Assembly (NCBI GenBank): GCA_003665825.1
Contig: QPFY01000006.1
Span: 496,001-560,000, forward strand
DNA length: 64,000 bases
From: Microbotryum silenes-acaulis
Lineage: Eukaryota; Basidiomycota; Microbotryomycetes; Microbotryales; Microbotryaceae
Direction of reading: 5' to 3'
In this document: piece after piece, positions 35,786-47,852 of the stretch
Position numbering within the stretch: the first letter of the stretch is position 1
Layout of the letters: every line of letters starts with the position of its first letter
The notes under the pieces: generated by a model
Told to the model about the DNA's origin: nothing
Databases searched by the model: none
What the model saw: only the letters and a program-made list of their open reading frames with translations
Position numbers and translations under genes: made by a program

Positions 35786-38048
35786 TCAATGTCCTTCTTC
35801 GGCCAGCATTTCGGCAACCGCACAGAAGAATGAGACGGGCTTGAACTTGATCGGGCGACCAAGCCACTCCGCCCACCCATATCTGACTTTTCCTACCCAT
35901 CCAATTAGATCACTGTAAAGTCGGATCAAGGGGCCGAGACCGGACAAGGGCGTGCGCGCGCGTGTTACTAAATCGCAAGCCTTGGCGTTTGTTGTCCCGG
36001 GACTCACTTCGGACTCACAGGTGATTCACGTTGTTGAGCGTTGCCTGATAATTGCCCCACTTGGCACTCCGTACCGACACCAATCCGTCGTTTGGTCCTT
36101 CCTGTTCCAAAAGGATCCCATATGGGACGCGAAAGACGTTCGTCCAGGTGGGCACAAACTCGGCTCCATAGCTATAGTAGGCGACGTCCTCCCGATCGGG
36201 CGTTTGCTCGTTGAACCTCGCCATCTTGCTTACAGTTAGGTCCTCGAATGCTCGACCACCACCGGGTATCCCAACAGTTTCAACCAAACTCAGGAGCTTG
36301 GGAAGGTGTTGCTGCCCGATCACGTCCTCGAGCATGAAATCGGCGAACGAGGAACCTCGGTGTGGGGTCGAGATGGTCGTTAACGATCTGACAGAGAAAC
36401 TGGTCGGCCGAAGGTGGGTGATCAAAAATCGACCATCAAGGCCACCCTAACGACAGATTGTGCGTCAGCTTGAGCTTCAATTTGCGTCACCATAGACTTT
36501 GGCTCGACCGACCATTGAGTGTCCAATCAGGTTTACTTGCTTCCCCGGAAAGCGCTCCTCGATACACAAGCAAAGCACCTTGGCCCGCTCTTCGATCGAG
36601 GCAGACGCTGGAACCTTAGCGATCATCACTTCGACCCCCAAGCCTTCAAGGGCCTCTTTCACGCCTACCCAGTACGAAAATCGCAGCGGCTTGATTGAAG
36701 TCGGTCCGAGCATGTCGAATCCGAACAAACCGTGACAAAAGACGATCGGGTGCTCGGGGCATCGATACGACTCCTTGAGCACCGTATAGATGTCCATGTG
36801 CGAGTCGTCAACAGCCTCTTGATCCTCTTGATTGAGCATTGGCTCGATGTTGTCCTCATCCTCATCATGGCGCGTCTTGCGACGAGTTTGCGCATCGGAG
36901 GCGAAGGACGAGGTCGAGAACGTCCTAGTTGCCCTCGGGCCAAAGGGGTTCGAGATTGAGAACGACGACAGTAGCGAGGCAGGGCCGTCCAAAGCATTCG
37001 AAATAAAGCTACGTGGTCGATCGGGTCCCTGGGAAGCTGGGGTTGTGGCCCCCTTCGGCGAGTCTTCGTCTGCTTCCCGGTAGATCCTGCGCGCTCGACC
37101 GCTGATCCCAACCGACCTCGCCACTGTGGCTAGCTCGTCAGGCGCAAGGTCTAGCATGTCACGTTCAAGGTCATCAGCACGCCTCTGCGACAGGTGCTGC
37201 TGCGCTATTGCGTCGACGGCTGGTCTGCCAGCGAAGTACGACAGGACACTTCGAGTTTGCTGTTGTTGCCGCTGCTCCTCCGACTCGAGATCGGGTTTGA
37301 GAGTTGCGGTTGACGTGATCGGGGTTGAAGCGCTGGGCCCGACGACTGCGAATGGCCACCACCAGTGACCCCACCGGAGAGCATTCATATCCCCTTTCGC
37401 GTCGTCCGATTGCTGCTGCTGCTGGTCCTGCTCCTGACGGGTCGGAACGGACTGCGAAGATCTCGTAATCAAAGGCGTGTGCTCGGTGTCGGGCAAGGGG
37501 GCGAGGGTCGTACTGGACTCGGACGAGGCGCGTGATGTAGGGCCATACCACGGCGGTCGGACCAGCAACTGCGAAGCCCGGCGTGTAAGGTCGCTGTCGG
37601 AGCGTATCAGGAGCGATCGCAGCGACTCAACCGAAGCACTGCGGCTGGGCTGTGGACCGGAGCTGTTGGTCGTCGTCGGTAGCGACGGGGCGAGGGTGGC
37701 CGGTGCATTGCTTGACCACGCTGGCCGCGACAAGTCAGAGTGACGGGCAGCATGCGATGACGTGGAGGCTGAAGCACCACCCGGAGCGACGGTGGCCAGT
37801 AGCGGGCGCGGATACGGCTTCGAATGGGAGGGAACTGAGGGGGGCGAAAGTGGGGGCGAGAGGGCAAGGATAGGAGAAGGATGGGGGACGGCATGATCAT
37901 GGGAGGCATGGGACGGATCGAGATGAGCCGCGAGTGCGGTCGCCAAATGAGCATCGACCCCAGCTGAAACTTGATTGCTCAGAGATGCCTTGCGTGTAGG
38001 CGGTGGCTCGGTACGCTCGATCGAGGCTGGAGATGTCGGTCGCACCAT
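35786..38048 (-). CDS. Tgl2-like triacylglycerol lipase
   Basis: Predicted 696-residue alpha/beta-hydrolase. Exons 38048-36513, 36446-36019 and 35912-35786. About 380 N-terminal residues are Ser/Pro-rich and disordered. The catalytic part begins at PIVFCHGLFGFDMLGP (oxyanion region) and continues with VMIAKVPASASIEERAKVL. The nucleophile elbow GHSMGG is split by intron 1 between Met and Gly. STPHRGSSFADFMLEDVIG, PNDGLVSV (candidate Asp) and NHLDLIGW (candidate His) complete a Ser-Asp-His triad. The nearest known family is the yeast mitochondrial lipase Tgl2; no clear presequence is visible, so location is uncertain. The first ATG of the frame was used as start. Confidence 0.87.
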
Positions 38049-38610
38049 CAGGCAAGATCGTGAATGAGCCTCGCGGCGGCTGCGTCGCAGTGCAGCACGG
38101 AGCTGCGTTGGCGAAGCCACCCTGTCCAGTACCTCGCACCGCGCAGACTCGGCGCAAAGCAGTGGGTCCACAGTTTGCGACTGACAAGCGGTGGCGGACC
38201 TGACGAGGCGAAGAGGGTGTGAAACGCGAGCTACTTGTGTGGTGTGAGCAAGTGTGAGTCCGCGACAGGCTCGCTGCGTGTCACGCGTCACACCGGCCCG
38301 GCCAGGTACCTACTGCGAAAGCAAAACTTCCTACGTTCCGAGCCAGCAACAGGGGAATTTGTGAGGGAGGAAATTGGTTCTAGCAAGAGGAAGTGATTCA
38401 CACCGCACTCGCCTATCGACTCACCTCGGCGCGCCCGCTGGTCTCCGCAGGTCTCCGCTGGTCGCCTTCTGTCGCCTTCGGCAACCGGCCATCAATGCAT
38501 CATCACCCGCTTACGTCATTCCTGTCGGCTACGCCAGGGTCTTGTTCCAGCTCCCAGCTCCGAGTCCTCCCTCGCCCTCTGGTCTAACCCATAGGCATGC
38601 ACTAAGTGCC
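38049..38610. promoter_or_regulatory. Divergent promoter region, lipase / metallopeptidase
   Basis: 562 bp between two divergent start codons, with no recognised motif. Only the arrangement supports a regulatory role. Confidence 0.4.
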
Positions 38611-39785
38611 ATGTCCCCGATTCCGCAGCCATCGCGCAGCCACGATCTGCCCAAGTTCCATCTCCAGATCCTCGATCTTTCACATCCCGGTGAGTTGTTG
38701 TAGCTGCGTTCGGATCCGAGCGGCACCCGCCACATGTGGGGGTGGGAACGGCGCGCGGGGCAGACCGGGTCGAATCGAATGGCACCAGCTGATCGAGAAT
38801 TGTTCCGTCTGGTCTGGTTTGGCCAGGGACGGAAAAGTTTTTTTCACACTGTGGAACACCCCTCAAGCTCCTCGAAACGTCCGCATCCGCGGTGCTGAGG
38901 TGGTTGTATCCTTTGAGCGCGAGCTCCTTTAAAACACCTACCTCTGCTACGTCCTTGGCCGAACGAGAAACCGCCGACAATCAAGTGCCAGAAGCGCACC
39001 ATCCGTCCATCAGATCGGTCACCCTCCACGTCAGATCCGTTGACGGTGTCGCGTACACCCAATCGATCCCTCTCGATTCCGAGCACAAGGAGGTACACTT
39101 CTCGGCGGACTACGTGCACGGCATCGACTCGGCCAGGATAGGAGACGAAATCAGAGGGGTCATCGTCCACGAGCTGGTTCATGTGTTCCAGTACGATGGT
39201 AAGGTAAGTTCCAAATCCACTTGAAAAGCGAACACAAAAGCCCAAGACGGACTGACGCCTTGCGACGGATTCGGGGGGGGGGGGGGGGGGTTCAGGGCAC
39301 TATGCCTGGAGGCTGCATCGAAGGAATCGCCGATTGGGTCCGAGTGAGTGTGATTTTGAGCTCACTGGCTTGGCGTGATGTCATGACATCAACGAGTTCG
39401 TGTTTTCTGCTTGGATAGGCCAAGGAGCAGCTCGATCCTCCCCATTGGAGAAGAGGCGAAGGCACACGGTGGGATGAAGGATACCAGGCAAGTGCCTCTA
39501 ATGCAGCCTTGGCGCTACCGGACCACTGATGTGCAACGAATTCGCGTCCAGACGACCGCCTACTTTTTCCTGTGGCTTGAAAAGCGCTTTGACAATCCGT
39601 GGTTCGTGCCGCAGCTCAACGCGCTGATGGCCGAGCACGAGTGGGACGATGGCAAGTGGCTGCGAGAGCTGCTTCAAGGCCAAGACATTGAGGACCTCTG
39701 GGCCAAGTACAAGCCGTCACTTGGAGACACAGATCGCCAAAGTGACTCGACTGCATCGAAGCCGGTTCCGACACACGGCTGTTAA
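38611..39785 (+). CDS. Plant-and-bacteria-type metallopeptidase (basic secretory protein family)
   Basis: Predicted 268-residue protein of the BSP family (Pfam 'peptidase of plants and bacteria'). Exons 38611-38689, 38827-39203, 39296-39343, 39419-39487, 39552-39785. Family features: VTLHVRSVDGVAYT, HKEVHFSADYV, the zinc-binding HELVH (HExxH), CIEGIADWVR with the conserved Glu, HWRRGEGTRWDEGYQ and TTAYFFLWLE. No signal peptide is visible, so it may act inside the cell. Intron 4 uses a GC donor (CAG|GCAAGT at 39488), well supported because both flanks are conserved. An 18-G run lies just before the acceptor of intron 2. Confidence 0.85.
39273..39290 (+). repeat. 18-base poly-G run before a splice acceptor
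   Basis: Uninterrupted run of 18 G followed by TTCAG, the acceptor of intron 2 of the metallopeptidase gene. It occupies the place of the usual pyrimidine tract. Confidence 0.9.
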
Positions 39786-39945
39786 GAGGGTTTGAGTAGA
39801 TTTTCGTATAGTAACTGGCTCTGACGGCAGATCATTACGAACCAGTAGAAATGAAGCAAGCACTCCATTACCCCAGTGGAAAATGAAAGCGAGACACCAC
39901 ACGCAGAGCTTCTTCCTTTGAAGCTCTGTTGAGGATGTGGGTCGC

Positions 39946-41792
39946 TTATTCTCCGACCATGCCGATCTTGCCACTGCGCTTCATTCGTTCGGCTAGATCC
40001 ATACCTCCAAATACGTGCTTCTCCTGCTCACGGAGGAACCTGGGCCCCACCCCTTCACTCTGAATGCGTTTCTCCATCTCCATGTCATGCTCGCGCTGAT
40101 CGGCCTCGTCCTCTTGCTTGACTCGTGCAGCACGAGACGTTGACAATGACGCAGCGGAGGCTTGCATGACCGCCAAGCGTTCTTCAACGGCCTTTTTTCG
40201 AGCCATCTCAAGCTCAGCGGACGAAGTCTCGCCGCGAGCATTCCAAAGCGGCGCAGATTTGCGACCTGAGGTTTGAGACGCACGCGAGGCCCGGTGATCA
40301 TCATCATCATGGTGGTGAGGTCCGGAGGGTGCATGGCTATCGACGTCGCGGCCACCATGCATCCGAGATGGTTTGACGTCACCGTGAAGACTTCGCCTAT
40401 CACCTCTTGTCTCACTCCTTGAGTGTGGCGAGCTTTCGCGACGAGTGCCAGAACTTGGAGAGCGGTCCCGATTTGCTCGATCTCCTGATTGGAACGACCT
40501 CACCAGATCAATACGACAGTCCACTGGTCTCTCTGAACCGCGCCCATAACCGCTGACGTTGCTTCGTTTTCGCTCTTCGTGTCCAACCCGGTCGTCAGGT
40601 CGATCCCAGTCGTTATGCCTATCCCATTCGTCGCGTCGCTGTCGGTCTCGGTAGGCTTCATCATCATCCCGGCGCACGCAGTGCCGAGTCGACAAAGGGG
40701 GACCTTTGCCCTCCCCGTTCGTCCACTGACCCTTCGAGTGTGATCCATTATGTGTATCGTCTCTGTATCTGCCCCCATCACCACGCCTATGTTCATTCCC
40801 TGCGTGCCCTCCCCTGAAAGTTTTCTTGCGACTGCCTTCATCCTGCTCATCCACCAAGCGCTTGTCTTCCTTGCGTGCTCGTCGTTCCTCCTTGGTCTCG
40901 TCCTTCTTGCTCTTTCTTTCCCCATGAGATGTACCAAGCGTGCGTGAGCCGAATTCGCGTTCGCGCAGCTCTTTGAGCCGTCTAGGATTCTTCAGCAGTT
41001 TCTCGTACTGCAGCTGCTCCTGACGCTTGATCGCGAGCAGAGGATCTTCTCTGATCTTGGTGGCGGTGTCGCGGGCCGTGTTGGCATTTTGGAGAGCGGT
41101 GAACGAGCTACCGGGCGCATCTGCAGAAGTTGCCGCCATCAACTGTCACAGCAGCGAGGGAGCGGCGAACGAAGGAAGAAAACGAAATTGAAGCAGATTA
41201 GAACGTGGCTTTTCGCTGATCGAGGCGGGGCCGTCAATAGGTAACGGACCTTTTCTTCATTGCCCTTGAGTAGCTTGTCAACGCGCTTCTTGCCCAACAA
41301 GTACGCCTCGAGCTCTTCAGCGTTGGGCCCATTGCCCTCGGCGGGGGCGGCATACATCCAGTCGACGCGGTCGGCGCGTTTCTTACCCCCTGCCTCAGCC
41401 TGGAGGCGTTGCAGCTCTTGCACGGCGCGCTCTTGCTCCAGCTCCTTCTGCAGCTCCTGGAGCTTTTTACGTTCCTCCAGAGCAGACTTCTCGTGCTTCC
41501 ACACTCGTTCCTGCAGGCACACAAGGAGGGAGCAAAGGCTTGCAAGGGTCAGACACGATACCAAATGGCAGCGATGCGCAACATTTCGATCGAAGAGATC
41601 ACTTGTCAGCCACCCACCTTGTTGGCAAAGGTACCCGTGTGCCACGACTTCTTCATGTTGAGATCTGTAGCAGTTCAATTTCCGAAGGTAGGCGTTCAGG
41701 CGTTTCCAAGTCAGCGCATAAGCCAGCGCTCATCCGACTGGTCGGTTTGTCGTGGGCATGTTCAGGGGTGAAAACGCACCTCCACCTCCCAT
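39946..41792 (-). CDS. CWC25: Pre-mRNA splicing factor CWC25
   Basis: Predicted 505-residue nuclear spliceosome factor, needed for the first catalytic step with Prp2/Prp16 remodelling. Exons 41792-41780, 41664-41618, 41510-41250 and 41142-39946. Family hallmarks appear only after splicing: [20 protein letters not shown], then [40 protein letters not shown], and [21 protein letters not shown]. The C-terminal 300 residues are Arg/Asp/Lys/Ser-rich and disordered, as in other fungi. The first coding exon is only 13 nt. A hAT-type MITE lies about 0.2 kb upstream of the ATG. Confidence 0.94.
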
Positions 41793-41991
41793 ATTGAATG
41801 TTTATCTCGCCGTCGCGGTGTTGGAGGATCAATTGAGCGGGATCCAACGATGTCGTTGATGAGGGAAGAGGCCAACGAACGCTCGAGGTTGCGCGCGCCG
41901 TGGCCGGGTCTGAGTGGTCGCTCAAGTGCTTTGGAGCAGTCTGGCTAGTGGCCTGCCCCAGTCGGCTCATATATTCTGACTGCTTCGGTCC

Positions 41992-41999
41992 ACCTGCAC
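41992..41999 (+). repeat. Target-site duplication of the hAT MITE, left copy
   Basis: ACCTGCAC; the identical 8-mer lies at 42623-42630 directly after the element. Confidence 0.85.
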
Positions 42000-42622
42000 C
42001 AAGGATTCTCATAGGATCTGATCTGATCTGATCCTGATCCCAAAAATTAGGGTCAGATCGATCTTGATCCTAGCTGGGTAGGATCAACATAAGATAGATC
42101 AAGCCTCGGAAAAGAAGAAAAAAAGAAAAAAAAAGGGGGGGGGGGGAGGGGGATGTAGCTTCGTTACTTGGTAGATAGCCCTTTAATTGATACCTGTACC
42201 ACTATCCGACATGACCTTTGTTACACAAGTCTCAACTGACTATAAAATTATGTTCGCATTTTGTAGATGTCATGCGAAACCCACCTAAACCGGCGAGGGC
42301 AACGCGCGCAACCGGAGCTCATAAAAAAAGGCGAATCAGTGAGGTGATCATTTCGGATGATGATGATGATACCGACAAGGATGAGGAGGATGGTTATGAT
42401 GGGCACAACAGTAGTGGTGGTAGTAGTGACAGTGATGCGCTCAACACCGATAGCGACAACTAGTGAGATGTGGTCATCTGTTGCCATATAAGGCAGTTCA
42501 ATGTCTCAGATCAAATTGATCTTCTGGATAGGATCAAGAAAAGATAGATCAACGCGAGGTGGGGAAAAAAAAAATCGGATCTGATCCGATCCTCCGGTGA
42601 TCTGATCCTATGAGAACCCTTG
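42000..42622. mobile_element. Non-autonomous hAT-type element (MITE), 623 bp
   Basis: The ends are a 24-bp terminal inverted repeat with 22 matches, beginning CAAGG and sharing TTCTCATAGGATC without mismatch (42006-42018 and 42604-42616). Perfect 8-bp duplications flank it. CA-ended repeats with 8-bp duplications are the hAT signature. Inside are GATC-rich subterminal words, a direct repeat (about 42077-42112 and 42529-42564, core AAGATAGATCAA) and a 63-codon frame (42272-42463) with a basic KKRR patch and an acidic tail, preceded by TATAAAA at 42241. That frame may be a leftover of a transposase N-terminus. No transposase catalytic domain is present. Confidence 0.82.
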
Positions 42623-42841
42623 ACCTGCACCACTTCGAGTTAGTACTTCTTCGGAACTTTGGGTGTCCGGTGCAGGACATTCGGCGATCAACAGTTCGGA
42701 ACAATTCGGTCGGCGAAAGCTTGTTTGCCACTGCAGCTCGCCAGTGCAGCCACTTCACTGTCAGCCTTCGCCCAGCGGCGGCAGGCCGCCAGCGCAAGTG
42801 CATCGCGATCTGACGTCTGACGGCACCATTGAATATTGTTG

Positions 42842-44966
42842 ATGACTCGCTCCTGCCGAAAGCGAGCGCTACTAGTTCTGCCAGACCGTCCCGCGGCGAC
42901 TCACGCCGCATCATCAACGGTGGCCAGCCATCCGACGAAGCGGCGCTGTTATCAGCAACTCAATCGTCCGACAGAGCCCACACCTCCTCAAAGGCTCCGT
43001 AGCGTTGTTCTGCTCTCACTGCCTTGGGAAGCAGAGCCCCCGGTGTTGACGCAAGCCACCGGCGTCGCTCGGCTCGACACCGTTGATCCGCAGCAAGGGC
43101 CAATCAGTTGAGTCTCTCCGCGCTGCACTCCCGCCCGGTTCAATGCTCGCGGATCCAATGATCATGAACCGTGATACATTGCACCTCATAGCTTTGGTTC
43201 TGTCGGCAGGAAAACCTCTTGCAATCGGTCGCTCTCCACTCGGAAGCTACACGATACCTTTGCCCTCGGTTTCGAAACTGCACTGTCGTCTTTACTCGGT
43301 CAGTGGCATGACCTGCCTAGCCCCAACCCAGTTGTTCAACTTGGGCCTGAGATGGACAAGCCGACCTTGCGCAGTTCGTCGTAGACACGGGTGACACGGT
43401 CGTCGTGTTGGAGGACTTGTCCAGTAACGGGCTAGTATGCAACAATCGACGGGTTCTGCGCAGCTCCGTCATCCTGCGCGATTGCGACGTGTTTAAAATC
43501 GGCGATCAGTGCTTTCATTTCACTCGCACCGCACCGCCTCACAATCGACCGGATGGCACCGACGGCGGGAGATATGAACGCACACTAGCGAACTACAGTA
43601 TCTCAAATAGTCGACTCGGAAGTGGCGGCTTCTCGGTCGTTCGGCTCGGCTTTGATTTCGTGAACGGGCGTCAAACCGCATGCAAAGCAATCAAGTTCGA
43701 CGCTCAGGCTCAGAGCCGAGGTTTCCGAGAAATCAAGACCGAAATAGAAATGTTAAAACGGGTCGGTGAACATCGCGGAATCAATCAGATATACGACGCC
43801 TTCGTTATAGGAAAAGAAGCGTGGGTGACGTCATTGTCGGGGGCCATGTTCGTCAGGGCGCGATGAACTGACTGCGCAGACGCATCCCCTCATCCGCCTT
43901 CGTTCGTGCCCAGATTCATCTTCCTGCAGCTGTGAGTTGATACCAAGCAGAAATGGGTTCTTACACGATCATTTACTGATATGCTTAGCTTGGGCAGTAT
44001 GGCTGGTGGCGATCTCTTTGAGTACCTTGCACGCCGCGGGCCACTCCAAGCCTCTGAAGCGAAATGGTTCGTATTTCAGATCGGGCTCGCACTCGCGCAT
44101 CTTCACTCGAAGTGCAACATTGCACATCGTGATTTGAAGCTGGAGAACGTATTGTTAGACGGACACGGAGTTTGCCCACGAGCACAAGTTGCCGACTTCG
44201 GTCAAGCGATGATCACCAATCGAAGATCCAGTTCGTTAAGAGGCACGATGTTGTACATGGCTCCCGAAGCACTCAGTGGACGTACTCGGCAACTCGGCTT
44301 CGATTTGAAACCCGTGGACTGCTGGTCTCTAGGCATCATGGCTTCGATGTTCCTCGTGGGAAGCCATCCTTTCAATCGATGGTCCAGCAAACATCCGACT
44401 CTGTCATTCGTATATGGTCATATGGGTTGTCCCGTCCTTCATCTGATTATTGTTCCTATTATGGTACTTGGGATTGAGCCTAGCGGCGTGTCATTCACTC
44501 CTTAGTCGCTCAATCTCCCTACTTTACTAGTCTCTAATCTCTCTCCTTATTAGCTTTACGCTTCACTTTCTAGCCTTCCGCGAGTCTGTCCCTTAGTCTC
44601 TGGCCACTCTGTTCTCGTCCCTGTTCATTGGACTGAGTCGTGGTCATCATCAGTTACCACTCGAGAACATTTCTGCGACAGACTCAAGTGTTCAGCAAGT
44701 CTGTCTACGGCGAAAGCGCTCGGCCCGATCTGATGGATCGCTTTGAGGAGACACGCGTAGCAGAAGCGGTCCTCGAGGGGCAGAACGCGATGTTGAACTA
44801 TGAAATATTTTCGGGACTCCGAGAAGAGAACGCTCGAGAGCTAATTTTGAACCTACTAGCGGCCGAACCCACGGTTAGATGGACGATCGAGGCGGCCCTC
44901 GAGTCTCCTTGGATTGCCACGAGCCGCCGGCAATTGACGGAGTTGTACGCAGCCAAGACTCGATGA
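42842..44966 (+). CDS. FHA-domain protein kinase (Chk2/Rad53/Cds1 type)
   Basis: Predicted 508-residue Ser/Thr kinase, probably a DNA-damage or replication checkpoint effector in the nucleus. Exons: 42842-42998 (weakest), 43108-43298, 43375-43829, 43914-43931, 43989-44409, 44682-44966. The FHA domain has LAIGRSPLGS, VSKLHCRLY and LEDLSSNGLVCNNRRV. The kinase has the glycine loop LGSGGFSVVRLG, the lysine in ACKAIKF, the catalytic IAHRDLKLENVLL, ADFGQAM and MAPEAL. FHA before kinase with no second FHA fits Cds1/Chk2; other FHA-kinases (Mek1, Dun1) are possible. The 18-nt exon 4 is required to link kinase strands. Intron 5 is unusually long (272 bp). Confidence 0.83.
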
Positions 44967-45461
44967 TCGCAGAGACGAATCCGGAGTGCGCACAGTTCGA
45001 CCAAAGTCAGAAGAACCATGTCAGCAGAACGCAAGGAGCATGTAATTCTTTATGCACTCGGAGCACTGTTGCCGCATTAGCATTGCCTGCTCCCTAACAT
45101 CAGCCTGCCAACCACTTCCGGGCCGACTCCCCGACCTACATAGTACACGTTATGTTTTCTGCTGCTCGACTTCCTTTTGGCTACAGGACAGACTAGATCC
45201 CAGCTGTATAACTCGAGCGTCAAAACGACTTGCAAGTCGAAGTTGTCCTGATGGGAACCCTGATTTGGTAGTTCTTCGGGTCGGAACCGCTGTTGGAATT
45301 GGTCGCCCTCTCGAGTTCCTATTAGTTCACCTGACTTTCCTATGAGTTCCAGTAAATTCCTATGCCGGCTGCCCTCAAGTTGCCCGCGCGCCTCGTGCTC
45401 TCCTGCGCTCTTCCGCTCTTGCCTCACTCGAGCTTGTGCATCCGCAGCATAGTCTACGCGT
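44967..45461. other. Intergenic, nothing recognised
   Basis: 3' flank of the kinase gene and leader of the NUDCD1 gene. An upstream ATG at 45361 lies outside the NUDCD1 frame. Confidence 0.45.
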
Positions 45462-47852
45462 ATGCGCTCGACATACGAGAATGACTCGCTCTCGTTCTCG
45501 ACGCGAAGGGAACTGTTAAACCCCAAATTCGAATCGTACAAGTTGACGTCACCGCCTGCCGGCTCGAGCTCTTTGTCCTTCGCATTGCCAGAACCGGGCC
45601 TTGGGGTTCGGACCCTTGCGGACCACACTCGACTATCGTACCACCAAGTTCAGTATCGGGCACGACACAGTCACCTCTACCCTGGACTGGACGGCGATGC
45701 AGTCTATATCGACGCTGCGGGCCGTGTGCTAGCGATCGAGCTCGGTCAGGTGAGTTGTCCTCAAACGGGGGGAGCTCGCCATCCTCATGCTGTATCGCCC
45801 CCTGAATGCTGTTGTCACTTCATAATGCACTTGATCTGATTAGATTCGTGTTTCGCTTGCCGATGCCGGATGCAGGCTGTAGAACACGGGCCCAAGTTCC
45901 ATCACCTGCTCACGCTCGCCTCACCCACAGCAAGCTTGACCTACACTCGGGATGAGTTGGAATATGCCGCAGGCGTGGCAATAGCACCTCGTCGTTGGGT
46001 CGTATCGAGCGGGGATGGTCGCTTGTCATCAATTGCGGTTGAGAAGAACGCCCTCAACTGGAAAGGCACGATCGAGGCGACCTATGAGTTGCGGCTCGAG
46101 GAGCAACTCGATGTCGATCGTGCTACGCCGTTCCAATTGCACGCTGCAAACGAGGATACATCCTCGAGCTCAATCTTTGCATTGCTATCTGTGGCCATCA
46201 AGTCTGCGAGGACTACTGGGCCTCCAAGCTCGGCCGGTGCAAGCCACAACCCCGACACCGGGTTTGCGCCGGCGCCAGGGACCCGAGTCCGACTGGCTTC
46301 CACTACGATCTTCAAATACATTTGTGTGCGCCTGGACAGCACCGAGACGATCGGAATAAGCGATCCAGTGCCTCTCACGGTGCTTTGGCGAGCCACCGGG
46401 GATGACCTGCCGCACTTCGTGCATTTCGAACCGACCCTCCAGAGATATTGCATCGGCTCCACCGCGCCGATCCAGCCATCCCCTTTGGTGTCAGAGCAAA
46501 CAGGAATTGAACGGGGTTCTACGGAATTGAGCGTCGCCGAAAACGACCAGAGGGAGCGTCCGCACCGAAGTAGTGAAATTTCGAGGAACAAGGACGCGTG
46601 CCACGTTTTGCCCCAGCCGTTTTCGTGGACCCAAGATTCGGATTCCGTCACCGTCGCCTTTGCGATTCCGTCGGACGTCCTGACTTCGAGTATAAAGATA
46701 ACGTTCTCCAGGCAGTACATCACCCTCTTCATAACAAGTGCCCGAGCATCCCTACGCTGGTCGCTCAACGCTCCCGATGGCACACTCCTACGCATCTCTC
46801 ACAAAAAGCTATGGGATCTGATCGATCCTCATACCAGCGTTTGGACCTTTGACCGCGAGGCCGAGGGCCGAGATTCGACGTACGGCATCTTGAGTATGCA
46901 TCTCGAGAAGGCTCATCCCGGAACACGTTGGTCCGATGTCTTTGCACCCACTCTTCCGGCCACGCAGGGGGCGCGGCCCCGAGAGACTTTTTCTGACGCT
47001 GCTGAAACCCGCATTGTCGAGATGCAGGATGACGACAATCGCGGAGATGACGGCACCCGCGAAGCCAGGTACCAACTGTGGCTCGAGAATGTGCCTGAAA
47101 CGCTGGACGCATCGGAACTTGCAGGCATCGTGGATGGAATGGAGCAATGGCACCGCGATTTTGCTGAATTACATGGAGGCGAAGGCATCATCCAAGACCA
47201 AGGCTTCGGAGACGGCGCGCCAGCGACTCTGAACGGTGACGAAATGGACGTCGAAGTTGACGGTGAAGTAGGAAAGCCTCTTGTGGTGAGCTGGATTGAC
47301 TGTGCGTGGTCTACGACGCCTCGGATCGACCATCCGCATCCTACGGTCAACTTCAGCCTCCTCTCCACCGGCTTGCCCATCGCCGTATCGTCTCCGACTG
47401 TCGACAATCGCACCGAATCGCTTAGTCGGACAGGGCTTGTCATCAAGCACGATGTCGATGGAGCCTTATTTGTACCTCCGAGTAGCGAAGATGCAAAGTC
47501 GACTACCTGGACGCACCACTCGACGTTCCCCGCTCTGGCGTTCGTGCTCGCGACCAAGACGAATGCGAGTTTTGTTACACACGTGAGCGACCAAGCCGTT
47601 CTCGCCTTCGACAGCCCCTCACCTTTGGCTGTTGATCCCAGTGCAACAGTATCGACTCGCAACCTCTTTGTGTATCGGGCGCCCGCGAATATCAAGGACA
47701 GAACGAGTCAGCAGATGGTACTTAGGATAGGGGAGGCCTCTGATGGTGCGTTGCTGGGGGTGATTGGGATTCGTCGGCCCAATGGATCTGCCGTTTCCGT
47801 GGTGGCTCTTTGTGAGCAGTCGTTGGTCGTTTTCAGAGACTTGATCTGTTGA
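45462..47852 (+). CDS. NUDCD1: NUDCD1-like protein with CS domain
   Basis: Predicted 754-residue homologue of NudC domain-containing protein 1, an Hsp90/Hsp70-linked co-chaperone family. Exon 1 45462-45749, exon 2 45876-47852, phase 0. The N-terminus matches the family start (LLNPKFESYKL, then AVYIDAAGRVLAIEL). A beta-rich, propeller-like region follows. The CS domain lies near residues 360-470: PFSWTQDSDSVTVAFAIP, WSLNAPDGTLLRI, LWDLIDPHTSVWTFD, HLEKAHPGTRWSDVF. A nearer acceptor at about 45843 would give a stop, so the one at 45875 was chosen. Confidence 0.87.
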
